From an uncultured Bacteroidota bacterium (lineage in GTDB: Bacteria; Bacteroidota; Bacteroidia; Flavobacteriales; BACL11): a stretch of DNA of 48,004 nucleotides. The position numbers and the translations under genes are program-made. The stretch is taken from NCBI GenBank assembly GCA_902579065.1, contig CACHFI010000004.1:1-48004 (forward strand), read 5' to 3'. Positions 1-7,428 of this stretch are shown here, in pieces. Each line of letters starts with the position of its first letter. The first letter of the stretch is position 1. Below the pieces are notes generated by a model. The model was not told the DNA's origin. It did no database searches and saw nothing but the letters and a program-made list of their open reading frames with translations.

Positions 1-1082
1 ATAATGGTATCCAATTAACAGTTGCTCCATACTTTTCTGAGGAATTTTTTATTTCTTCAAAATTTAAATCAATATTAGGCTTGCGAGTTGAGTATTATAA
101 TCAGTATTATACTGGTGAGAATCAAGAGAATGAGGTGTATAATAATGTAAGGGTTATTGATGATTTAGGCTTTTATCCTAATTTTAATTTAATTTATGAA
201 CTAAGTAAGCAACAAAAATTTAGAACAGCAATTTTTAAAACAACTGCAAGACCATCTTTCAAAGAAAAATCTTTAGCTCAAATTTATGATGCAATCACTG
301 GAACTACATTTAATGGTAATATAAATCTAGTTCCAACAGATATAAATAATTTTGATTTTCGATATGAAATATATGGTGAAAAAACAAACTCTGCTACTAT
401 TAGTTTATTTTATAAAGATTTGAAGAATGCAATAGAGTTAGCTAAATTTAAGTCTGATGAAGACAACATACAACCAGTAAATGCTGAATCTTCTAACATA
501 AAGGGAATAGAATTTGAGTTTAAATCAGAAATTAAATTTATTTCTGATCTTGTTAATTCTTTTAATTTAAATTTTAACACCTCTTTTATTTCTTCTAGAA
601 CTTACATATTTGGAGATGAATTATCATCAAAACTTGATAATTTAAGAGATGGTGAAAGTCTAAATGATAATACTGATTTTCAGGAAAGATTTTTTAATCT
701 TTTAGGAATTCAAGATAATTCAGAATACTATAGAGTTATGCAGGGTCAAGCTCCGTATTTAGTTAATGTTGGTCTGAGTTATACAAACAATGAAAATTAT
801 TTGCAATGTGGAATGTATTATAATGTTCAAGGTAAAACATTATCAGTTGTTTCTATAAACAGAGAACCAGATATATATTCTTCACCTTTTCACAGTTTAA
901 ATCTTAATTTAAGTAAAAAGTTTGGAAATAAGAACCAGATAAAAGTTAATTTAGGTGCTAAAAATATTTTGAATTCAAGAAAAGAAATGCTTACTGATTC
1001 ATTTAAAGCAATTGATGAAATCTATAGCAGTTATGACCCAGGAAGAGAATTTTTTATAAAATTATCTTATAATTTAAAATAA
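1..1082 (+). CDS. TonB-dependent receptor, C-terminal part (5'-truncated by window edge)
   Basis: The reading frame is open from the first complete codon at base 3, so the track's TTG at 81 is an internal codon and the gene begins before the window. The visible ~360 residues have alternating hydrophobic and polar strands typical of an outer-membrane beta-barrel. It ends in a terminal strand with an aromatic-rich finish (PGREFFIKLSYNLK), and 'NLGAKNILNSRKE' is the usual penultimate-strand motif of TonB-dependent receptors. The plug domain and any TonB box lie outside the window, so the substrate cannot be judged. It converges on the PhoR-like kinase gene with a 7-bp gap. Proximity to a phosphate-type regulator hints at a nutrient-uptake role, but that is inference. 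Confidence 0.85.
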   Translation, partial: NGIQLTVAPYFSEEFFISSKFKSILGLRVEYYNQYYTGENQENEVYNNVRVIDDLGFYPNFNLIYELSKQQKFRTAIFKTTARPSFKEKSLAQIYDAITGTTFNGNINLVPTDINNFDFRYEIYGEKTNSATISLFYKDLKNAIELAKFKSDEDNIQPVNAESSNIKGIEFEFKSEIKFISDLVNSFNLNFNTSFISSRTYIFGDELSSKLDNLRDGESLNDNTDFQERFFNLLGIQDNSEYYRVMQGQAPYLVNVGLSYTNNENYLQCGMYYNVQGKTLSVVSINREPDIYSSPFHSLNLNLSKKFGNKNQIKVNLGAKNILNSRKEMLTDSFKAIDEIYSSYDPGREFFIKLSYNLK

Positions 1083-1089
1083 AGATAGA

Positions 1090-2094
1090 TTAATTTTTTG
1101 CCTTTTCTAAAATAAAGGAAAATGTTGATCCTATATCTTGAGTGCTTCTCACATTTATAGTTTGTTGATGAGCTTCGATTATATGCTTAACAATTGCTAA
1201 TCCTAAACCAGTTCCCCCAATTTCTCTTGATCTATTTTTATCTACTCTATAAAATCTTTCAAATAATCTTTCAAGAGCTTCTTCACTAATTCCGATACCA
1301 TCATCAGAAACTTCTATCAACATTTTATCAGACATATCAAAAAGCCTGACATCAGTTTTCCCATTTTCTTTTCCATATTTAATAGAATTACTAATCAGAT
1401 TCATAAATACTTGCTGGATTTTATTTCTATCAGCATAAATAATTTCAGAATTAGAATTATTATTAAGTACTAATGAGATATTTCTTAAATTTGATTTCAT
1501 TTCTAATTGATCAAAAACTTCATTAATAAGGTTACAAATATTAAAATTCTCATAATCCAATTCGTCAACTTCTGTCTCTAGTCTTGAAATGACTTCCAAA
1601 TCATCAACAATATTTATCATTCTTTCAACACTTACATTTGCTCTTTTTAGATATTTTAAATTAATATTTTCATCTTTTAAACCTCCATCAATTAACGTTT
1701 GAATATATCCTTGAATATTAAATATTGGAGTCTTTAACTCATGAGATACATTTCCAATAAACTCTCTTCTGAAATTCTCATTTTTTTTCATTTCTAAAAG
1801 TTCTTCTTCTTTTTGGTTAGCCCAATCTTCCGCCTCTATATCAGCATTTTCCAGATTTAAATCAGAAATATTAGACGTCCCTTTAAACTTATATATGTTT
1901 TTGTAAATAATTTGGATTTTTTCATAAAACTGTTTTTTTAAAATAAAATATAATAAAAACATAAAAAATATTAATAAGATAAAGGCCAATAAGTAATCGT
2001 TAAAATAAGTGTTAACAATAAAGAAAATGCAGATTAATAGTGATGTTATTAAACAAATGAAAAATGTAAATTTAGCAGGTGTATTTAATTTCAT
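1090..2094 (-). CDS. phoR: PhoR-like sensor histidine kinase
   Basis: A 334-residue membrane histidine kinase that would autophosphorylate and pass phosphate to the adjacent regulator. Two membrane segments (about 8-29 and 33-52) are joined by only a few residues, so there is essentially no periplasmic sensor domain, as in the PhoR family. The dimerisation/phosphoacceptor box is FIGNVSHELKTP, with His118. It is followed by the N box (MNLISNSIKYG), the G1 box (SDDGIGIS) and the F/G2 region (RFYRVDKN, GGTGLGLAIV). The start codon shares one base with the stop of the regulator gene, so the two are translationally coupled. The assignment as PhoR rests on architecture and the neighbouring permease; signal specificity is not proven. 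Confidence 0.85.
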   Translation of the reverse strand: MKLNTPAKFTFFICLITSLLICIFFIVNTYFNDYLLAFILLIFFMFLLYFILKKQFYEKIQIIYKNIYKFKGTSNISDLNLENADIEAEDWANQKEEELLEMKKNENFRREFIGNVSHELKTPIFNIQGYIQTLIDGGLKDENINLKYLKRANVSVERMINIVDDLEVISRLETEVDELDYENFNICNLINEVFDQLEMKSNLRNISLVLNNNSNSEIIYADRNKIQQVFMNLISNSIKYGKENGKTDVRLFDMSDKMLIEVSDDGIGISEEALERLFERFYRVDKNRSREIGGTGLGLAIVKHIIEAHQQTINVRSTQDIGSTFSFILEKAKN

Positions 2095-2747
2095 TATAAA
2101 TCAAATTTATATCCAATTCCTTTAATTGTTTTAATATGTTTATTTTTTAATTTTTCTTTTATTCGTTTAATATTCATATTAATAAACTTACTGTCTCTTG
2201 GTTCTTCCCTCCACAATTTATAAATAATATCTTCATCTGAAAAGATTTTTCCTGGAATTGACATTAATAAATGTAATAAATTAAATTCATCGTTTCTGAG
2301 AATAATATTTTTTCCATTATAAAATAGTTTTTTATGAACTAGATCCAGATATATATCACCAATATTTATTACATCTTGTTTAATTTTACTTTTTAACAAA
2401 AAATTAACTCTGGAAATTAATAATTTTGGATTAATTGGTTTAAAAATATAGTCATCTGCTCCAGCAGTATATCCTGCACTTTCTGAATAATCCTCAGATC
2501 TTGCAGAAAGAAATGTGACTATACTATTATCTAATTCTTTTATTTCTCTAATTTCTTTGCATACTTCAAAACCATCTTTTTCTGGCATCATAACATCAAG
2601 AATAATTAGGTTGGGCTTATGTTTTTTTGCAAGAATTAGCCCTTGACCTCCATTATTTGCAGTAATAACGGTAAATCCTTCTTTTCTTAATGCATATGAT
2701 AAGAATTCTAAAATATCTAATTCATCATCTACAATTAATATTTTCAT
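2094..2747 (-). CDS. phoB: PhoB-like response regulator (OmpR/PhoB family)
   Basis: A 217-residue two-domain regulator. The receiver domain (1 to about 120) has the acidic pair in VDDE, phosphoacceptor Asp51 in LIILDVMMPEKDGF, and the conserved Lys in IFKPINP. The C-terminal winged helix (about 125-217) has the OmpR-type core NDEFNLLHLLM and ends in IKTIKGIGYKFDL, the usual beta-hairpin of this family. It is the first gene of the phoB-phoR operon and reads away from the PiT-like permease. The spacer between them holds two sets of three TTAA words at 11-bp steps. OmpR-family dimers bind tandem repeats with this spacing, so autoregulation and control of the permease are likely. I found no clear TAnnTTTG box for this gene. 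Confidence 0.88.
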   Translation of the reverse strand: MKILIVDDELDILEFLSYALRKEGFTVITANNGGQGLILAKKHKPNLIILDVMMPEKDGFEVCKEIREIKELDNSIVTFLSARSEDYSESAGYTAGADDYIFKPINPKLLISRVNFLLKSKIKQDVINIGDIYLDLVHKKLFYNGKNIILRNDEFNLLHLLMSIPGKIFSDEDIIYKLWREEPRDSKFINMNIKRIKEKLKNKHIKTIKGIGYKFDL

Positions 2748-2757
2748 TTGAGTTAAA

Positions 2758-2785
2758 TTAACTTTTAATTAACATACGATTAAAC
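2758..2785 (+). promoter_or_regulatory. Candidate Pho box, phoB-proximal: three TTAA words 11 bp apart
   Basis: TTAAC at 2758, TTAAC at 2769 and TTAAA(C) at 2780 begin exactly 11 bp apart. The array lies 11-38 bp upstream of the phoB start codon. Direct repeats of TTAAC-like words at 11-bp period are the known form of cyanobacterial and Firmicute PhoB/PhoP-type sites. Assignment here is inference from spacing and context. Confidence 0.5.
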
Positions 2786-2855
2786 TTAAATATATATTAA
2801 AATAAGTATGTAAAATTAAATTTGTTAAGTTTTAAAAATAATAAACTCTTTTTTA

Positions 2856-2888
2856 TTTTTTTAATATTTTTTTAATAGTTTTTTAATA
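2856..2888 (+). promoter_or_regulatory. Candidate Pho box of the PiT-like gene: 11-bp unit repeated three times
   Basis: The unit TTTTTTTAATA (2856-2866) is repeated exactly at 2867-2877 and once more with a single change (GTTTTTTAATA) at 2878-2888. TTAATA therefore recurs at 2861, 2872 and 2883. If TAACTTTA at 2900-2907 is the -7 box, the array is centred near -40, where an OmpR-family activator would contact RNA polymerase. T-rich sequence is common here, but an exact 11-bp period is not expected from a simple T run. Confidence 0.55.
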
Positions 2889-2942
2889 CATATAATTGTT
2901 AACTTTAGACCCTATTTACTTAAAAAATAAAAGTATAATTAC

Positions 2943-4085
2943 ATGAAAAAAATTTTTCGAGCTTTTGGGTATCCTGATGTAGTTTGGTTTCCAAAGAGTG
3001 AGCATTCATTTTTAACATTTATTTGTATTTCCTTTATTTTAGTAATGTTTATTACTCCTTATCCACATCTCGCTATGTGGGCTGGTTTTTTGTTTGCTGC
3101 TTATGCTGCTATAGCTAACGATAGTATTCAAACAATTGGAACCTTTATTGCTTCAAATCAAGACAAAAAGTGGTGGGTTCTATGGATTTTTATTGGAGGT
3201 ATTTTCTTTTTTACTATGCTTTATAGTTGGATTACTCTTGATGGAGATGTTAGTCATGGAAGATTAACCTCTAAAGGATTTGAAATTGCCCCTACTGAGT
3301 TTCATTTTCTTCAGGTTGCTGCACCTATTTTCTTACTTATTCTTACTAGGTTAAGAATGCCTGTTTCCACTACTTTTATTTTATTAACTTCTTTTGCTGC
3401 AACTCCGGCAGCTGTAGGTGGTGTTCTTGCAAAGAGTATGAGTGGCTATATTTTGTCTTTTTTATTAGGCCTTATATTTTTTCTAATTGTTGCTAAATCT
3501 GCAAAAAAATATTTTGTTGGAAAAGCCAAGTTTGGTTGGACTATTGCTCAATGGATTACCTCTGGAACATTATGGTCTGTTTGGTTAATGCAAGATGCTG
3601 CAAATATTGCAGTTTATTTACCTAGAAGTTTACATATATTTGAATTTATTGCTTTTACTTCAATAGTAATAATTGGTTTGGGGTTATTATTATTTTATAA
3701 AGGAGGTAGAATTCAAAAAATTGTAACTGAAAAATCTGTTGTTACTGACGTTCGCTTTGCTACATTAATAGATTTTATTTATTGCATAATTCTATTTTAT
3801 TTTAAGTTACACAGTAAAGTACCAATGAGTACTACTTGGGTATTTATTGGTTTATTAGCAGGAAGAGAGTTAGGAATGGCACTTATGAATACTGGCGATA
3901 ATTCTATTTCCAAAAGTTTAAAATTAGGTTTAAAAGATATGACATTCGCGCTTTTAGGTCTAATTATTTCTATTGCTATTGCTATAGGTGTAAACGATGA
4001 GCTCTCATTTAATTCTATGATTACAACAATGCCAGAAGAATTTTTGGCTGGATTAGTGAAATTTTTCTCTAGTATTGGATTATAA
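2943..4085 (+). CDS. PiT-like (PHO4 family) inorganic phosphate permease, divergent
   Basis: A 380-residue polytopic membrane protein with about nine to ten hydrophobic segments. It shows the internal duplication of PiT permeases. IANDSIQTIGT (about 57-67) and QDAANIAVYLP (about 217-227) sit where the family's GANDVANA motifs occur. RMPVSTTF (about 138-145) and KVPMSTTW (about 292-299) correspond to the P-[VM]-S-T-T motifs. The motifs are degenerate, so this is a divergent subgroup, and a substrate other than phosphate (such as sulfate) cannot be excluded. It is divergent from phoB across a spacer with Pho-box-like repeats and is followed 26 bp later by a porin-like gene. Together these suggest outer- and inner-membrane steps of phosphate uptake. 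No Pst ABC genes are present in the window. Confidence 0.72.
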   Translation: MKKIFRAFGYPDVVWFPKSEHSFLTFICISFILVMFITPYPHLAMWAGFLFAAYAAIANDSIQTIGTFIASNQDKKWWVLWIFIGGIFFFTMLYSWITLDGDVSHGRLTSKGFEIAPTEFHFLQVAAPIFLLILTRLRMPVSTTFILLTSFAATPAAVGGVLAKSMSGYILSFLLGLIFFLIVAKSAKKYFVGKAKFGWTIAQWITSGTLWSVWLMQDAANIAVYLPRSLHIFEFIAFTSIVIIGLGLLLFYKGGRIQKIVTEKSVVTDVRFATLIDFIYCIILFYFKLHSKVPMSTTWVFIGLLAGRELGMALMNTGDNSISKSLKLGLKDMTFALLGLIISIAIAIGVNDELSFNSMITTMPEEFLAGLVKFFSSIGL

Positions 4086-4094
4086 AAAATTAAT

Positions 4095-4102
4095 TAAATT
4101 TG
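4095..4102 (+). promoter_or_regulatory. TAnnTTTG (-7) promoter box for the porin-like gene
   Basis: TAAATTTG ends 9 nt before the ATG at 4112. It matches the Bacteroidota -7 consensus TAnnTTTG. The porin-like gene could therefore be transcribed on its own as well as from the permease promoter. No clear -33 TTG is visible. Confidence 0.5.
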
Positions 4103-4111
4103 TAAAAAAAA

Positions 4112-5095
4112 ATGAAAAATTATATTTTAATACTTATAGTATCTATCATAACTTTTGATAGTTATTCTCAGGGAACTACATATGCTAAAATATTTTCTGA
4201 TTTTAATTATAGTCTTGCAGACGTATCAAATCCATACAAAGAGTTTAAAGTTTCAAATGCAATTTTCGGACATAAGCATACTCTTAATAATAAATTTTCT
4301 GCAAATATAACATTCGATGTTGGTAACAATAGTTCTGGAAGTTCATATACTGCTTTTTTAAAATTAGCCTCATTAAAATGGAGTCCAACTGATAGAGTTT
4401 TTGTAGATTTTGGTATCATAAAAGCAAGTAATTTTACTTTTATGGAAAATTCCTGGGGTAAAAGATATATATACAAATCTTTTCAAGATGTAAATAAATG
4501 GTCTCACTTTTCTGATGCTGGAGTCGGTTTGACATATATTTTATCAGACAACTTAATAATAGATGCTCAAATTCTTAATGGAGATGGTTATAAAAACTTA
4601 CAAGGATCTGATGCATACATGAGAGGAGGTGCTGGAATTATCTTTAAGTCAGATGATATATCATTTAGAGTAGCTAGAGATGTAATGCCTAGAACTATGT
4701 ACAGTGATGATTATGAGTCACAATATATAAATACTTTGGCAGTAGCATACAGTGGATCAAACATGACTCTTGGTGGTGAATACAACCTAAGAGAAAACAC
4801 TTCTAATGTTGTTGACAATACTAGTTCTGCTTTTTCAGTATATGGAAATTTAGATATTGGAAATGATGTTTCTGTTTTTGGAAGATATGACATGTCTGAT
4901 TCTGAAGATGCTAATGAAAATCAATGGAATATTGAAAATGAAGGAGAACTAACTATTTTTGGCATTGAAAAGCAAATGACAAAAGGAGTTAAGGTAGCTG
5001 TAAATGTTAAATCTTTTAAGGCTGCAACATTAGATGGTGAAGAAGAAGCTGAGGCTAACAATATGCTATATTTAAACCTTGAATATAAATTCTAA
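4112..5095 (+). CDS. Porin-like outer-membrane beta-barrel protein
   Basis: A 327-residue protein with an N-terminal signal peptide (MKNYILILIVSIITFDSYSQ, cleavage probably after SYS). The rest is amphipathic beta-strands with an aromatic C-terminal strand (MLYLNLEYKF), the usual barrel ending. The strand layout and length resemble small porins of the phosphate-selective porin O/P type, but I see no diagnostic substrate motif. It follows the PiT-like permease by 26 bp, has its own TAAATTTG box and is closed by a strong terminator. An anion channel feeding phosphate to the permease is a reasonable inference. The two ORFs on the opposite strand inside it are shadows. Confidence 0.65.
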   Translation: MKNYILILIVSIITFDSYSQGTTYAKIFSDFNYSLADVSNPYKEFKVSNAIFGHKHTLNNKFSANITFDVGNNSSGSSYTAFLKLASLKWSPTDRVFVDFGIIKASNFTFMENSWGKRYIYKSFQDVNKWSHFSDAGVGLTYILSDNLIIDAQILNGDGYKNLQGSDAYMRGGAGIIFKSDDISFRVARDVMPRTMYSDDYESQYINTLAVAYSGSNMTLGGEYNLRENTSNVVDNTSSAFSVYGNLDIGNDVSVFGRYDMSDSEDANENQWNIENEGELTIFGIEKQMTKGVKVAVNVKSFKAATLDGEEEAEANNMLYLNLEYKF

Positions 5096-5117
5096 AGTTT
5101 AATCACTGTTAAAATTT

Positions 5118-5146
5118 AAGAGCCTCTTAATGAGGCTCTTTTTTTT
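5118..5146 (+). terminator. Intrinsic terminator after the porin-like gene
   Basis: A 9-bp stem AAGAGCCTC / GAGGCTCTT closes a 5-nt loop (TTAAT) and runs directly into an unbroken T tract. It is the only G+C-containing stem with a T tract that I found in the window. It separates the phosphate-type cluster from the next co-directional gene. Confidence 0.9.
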
Positions 5147-5160
5147 ATTTAAAAATCAAG

Positions 5161-5168
5161 TAAATTTG
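5161..5168 (+). promoter_or_regulatory. TAnnTTTG (-7) box only 4 nt from the start codon
   Basis: TAAATTTG is followed by TAAT and then the ATG at 5173. With a transcription start about 5-7 nt after the box, the transcript would begin at or within the start codon and have essentially no leader. Confidence 0.55.
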
Positions 5169-5172
5169 TAAT

Positions 5173-7425
5173 ATGAGATTTTTACTTCTTTTTTGTCTTT
5201 TTCCATTTTTATCATTCTCTCAAGATAGTTTAAATATGAGTGTTTTAGGTTATGTTGATTATCCTAATACAAAAGGGATTGACATATGGGGGTGGGTGGA
5301 TTCCTCTGGAAGTGAATTTGCTATTGTTGGTCTTAGGGATGGTGTATCCGTTGTTGATGTAACAGATCCTATTAATCCGGATGAGAAATTTTTTATCCCT
5401 GATATTTATTCAACTTGGAGAGATATCAAAACTTGGGGTAATTATGCATATGTAACAACAGAATCAGATACAGGTCTTTTAATTATTGATCTATCTGATA
5501 TGAGTGGTAACACCTATTGGCATGTAAAAGATTTTATAAGCGATAATTTAAATGACACTATTCATTTCGAAGCTGCACACAATCTTTTTATAGATGAAAA
5601 TGGTATTGCTTATATTTTTGGAGCTAGCAATCCTCCTGGAATGTCAGCACCACCAAATGGAGCAATTTTTCTTGATCTTAATTCAGATCCTATCAATCCT
5701 ACATACTTAGGTAATTGGAATGAGCATTATATTCATGATGGTATGGTCAGAAATGATACATTATGGGCTGCTTGTGTGTATTATGGTAGTGCTTTTTGTA
5801 TTGATGTTTTAGATAAATCTTTTCCAAATACTATTACTAGTGTTAACACTCCAAATTCATTTACACATAATGTATGGTTATCTGATGATGGAGATTATAT
5901 TTTTACTACTGATGAACAAGGAAATGCATACATAACTGCTTATAATATTGATGATATCTATAATATTTATGAAATCGATAGAATACAATCTAATCCTGGG
6001 TCAAATTCAATTCCTCATAATTCTCATGTTGATGGTAATTTCTTAGTTACTTCATACTATACTAATGGAACAGTAGTTCATGATATAACTTACCCAGAAA
6101 ATATGGTAGAAGTAGCATATTATGATTCTTATCCAGGATCAGGTTGGGGATTTGATGGTTGTTGGGGAACTTATCCATTTCTACCTTCAGGAAATATTAT
6201 CTCTTCTGATATTAATAGTGGACCTAATGGAACTGGTAAATTATTAATTTATTCTAGAGGATTTCAGCAAGCATGTCATCTTGAAGGAAACATTACTGAT
6301 CAAACTAATGGTAATCCTATTTCAAATGCTAATGTATCTTTATTAAATACATCTTTTTCATCTACATCTAATCTAAATGGATTTTATCAAATTTCATCAT
6401 TAGATTCTGGCTTATATAATCTCATTGTATCTGCTTTTGGATATGAAAATGATACAATTAGTGTTTTATTAGATAATGGTGTAGTTTCAAATTTGAATAT
6501 TAGCTTAGATCCTACATGTACCTTTCCTAAACCAGATAGCTTGTATGTATTTGATATAATTGATACTAGAGTAAAAATAGGATGGAGAAATATGAATTCT
6601 ACTGATTGTAGAGTTCTTAAATATTTTGTAAGATTTAGAGAAGTTGGTAGTCCTACATGGATTACGAGATCTGCAGGTGCTAGTAGTGGATTATGCAATT
6701 TTGGGTTAAATAATACAGTTAAGCAATTAAATAATTTATCTCCAAGTACAACATATGAATTTAAAATGAAGGCTTTTTATTGTGGAGGAGGAGCTTCAGG
6801 TTATTCTCTACCTATTCAATTTTCTACTGCTGATGTATGTCCATCTATGTCAGGATTAACAGTATCTACCTTTAATTTTCAGCCTGGCAAGGTTAGGTTT
6901 GATTGGGATATCTTTGATCCTTATACTTTTGCTAGAATTAAGTATAGAATTGATACAACAAACTCATTATGGCAAAATGTAGGTGGATTTGGAATATTTT
7001 ACCCAACATCATCTGTAAATGCATTTGGATTAATTCCTGGAACTATTTACAGAGCCCATGGTAGATTATTTTGTGATTCTAATATAACTGCTTATAGATC
7101 TCCCTCTTGGACAAATCCTCCTATATATTGGTCACAACCTAATTCACCCATTAGAAATGGAATAGAAGCATCTAGTGATGATATTAGCATCTTTCCAAAT
7201 CCCTCTAAAGGTATTTTTAATTTGTCACATAACTTAGAATTTAAATCTGATTTAGTTATTCAGATTCATAATTCAATAGGAGAGTTGGTTTATGAAAAAT
7301 TATTTGAAGAATATATTGGAGAAATCAAATTACGATTTAATCTAACAGAATTTAGTTCTTCAATTTATTTTATAAGTGTAAATGATAATATTTCAATTTA
7401 CAAGAGAAAATTAATAGTCGAATAA
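5173..7425 (+). CDS. Choice-of-anchor B family secreted protein with T9SS type A signal
   Basis: A 750-residue exported protein. Domains in order: signal peptide (about 1-16, ending LSFSQ); a repeated beta-propeller-like region of the LVIVD/choice-of-anchor B type (about 20-370, with repeats such as VSVVDVTDP and LLIIDLSDM); a carboxypeptidase regulatory-like domain (about 375-445); fibronectin type III-like stretches (about 450-650); and a T9SS type A sorting domain (about 670-750) opening with ISIFPNPSKGIF. It should be secreted through type IX secretion and retained on the cell surface or released. It is a paralogue of the gene at 40.6 kb, which has a different tail. It converges on the next gene with a 3-bp gap. 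Its substrate or partner is unknown. Confidence 0.85.
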   Translation: MRFLLLFCLFPFLSFSQDSLNMSVLGYVDYPNTKGIDIWGWVDSSGSEFAIVGLRDGVSVVDVTDPINPDEKFFIPDIYSTWRDIKTWGNYAYVTTESDTGLLIIDLSDMSGNTYWHVKDFISDNLNDTIHFEAAHNLFIDENGIAYIFGASNPPGMSAPPNGAIFLDLNSDPINPTYLGNWNEHYIHDGMVRNDTLWAACVYYGSAFCIDVLDKSFPNTITSVNTPNSFTHNVWLSDDGDYIFTTDEQGNAYITAYNIDDIYNIYEIDRIQSNPGSNSIPHNSHVDGNFLVTSYYTNGTVVHDITYPENMVEVAYYDSYPGSGWGFDGCWGTYPFLPSGNIISSDINSGPNGTGKLLIYSRGFQQACHLEGNITDQTNGNPISNANVSLLNTSFSSTSNLNGFYQISSLDSGLYNLIVSAFGYENDTISVLLDNGVVSNLNISLDPTCTFPKPDSLYVFDIIDTRVKIGWRNMNSTDCRVLKYFVRFREVGSPTWITRSAGASSGLCNFGLNNTVKQLNNLSPSTTYEFKMKAFYCGGGASGYSLPIQFSTADVCPSMSGLTVSTFNFQPGKVRFDWDIFDPYTFARIKYRIDTTNSLWQNVGGFGIFYPTSSVNAFGLIPGTIYRAHGRLFCDSNITAYRSPSWTNPPIYWSQPNSPIRNGIEASSDDISIFPNPSKGIFNLSHNLEFKSDLVIQIHNSIGELVYEKLFEEYIGEIKLRFNLTEFSSSIYFISVNDNISIYKRKLIVE

Positions 7426-7428
7426 AAA

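Larger units (their letters stand above)
2748..2942. promoter_or_regulatory. Divergent phoB / PiT-like spacer (195 bp)
   Basis: This is the largest non-coding gap in the window. It is very AT-rich and contains two separate 11-bp-periodic TTAA arrays, listed individually. A plus-strand TAAATTTG occurs at 2817-2824, but that is far (118 nt) from the permease start. A weaker TAACTTTA at 2900-2907 is better placed to serve as the -7 box of the permease. I see no RNA gene or terminator in it. Confidence 0.6.

Noticed and set aside
2817-2824. TAAATTTG as the promoter of the PiT-like gene
   Set aside because: It is 118 nt from the start and would place the 11-bp array in the leader; TAACTTTA at 2900 fits better, though it is not an exact match. 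Only transcript mapping can settle it.
4207-4476. Antisense ORFs inside the porin-like gene (4207-4476 and 4711-4893)
   Set aside because: They lie wholly within a well-supported gene, have no domain or signal features, and look like shadow frames of a beta-barrel coding sequence.
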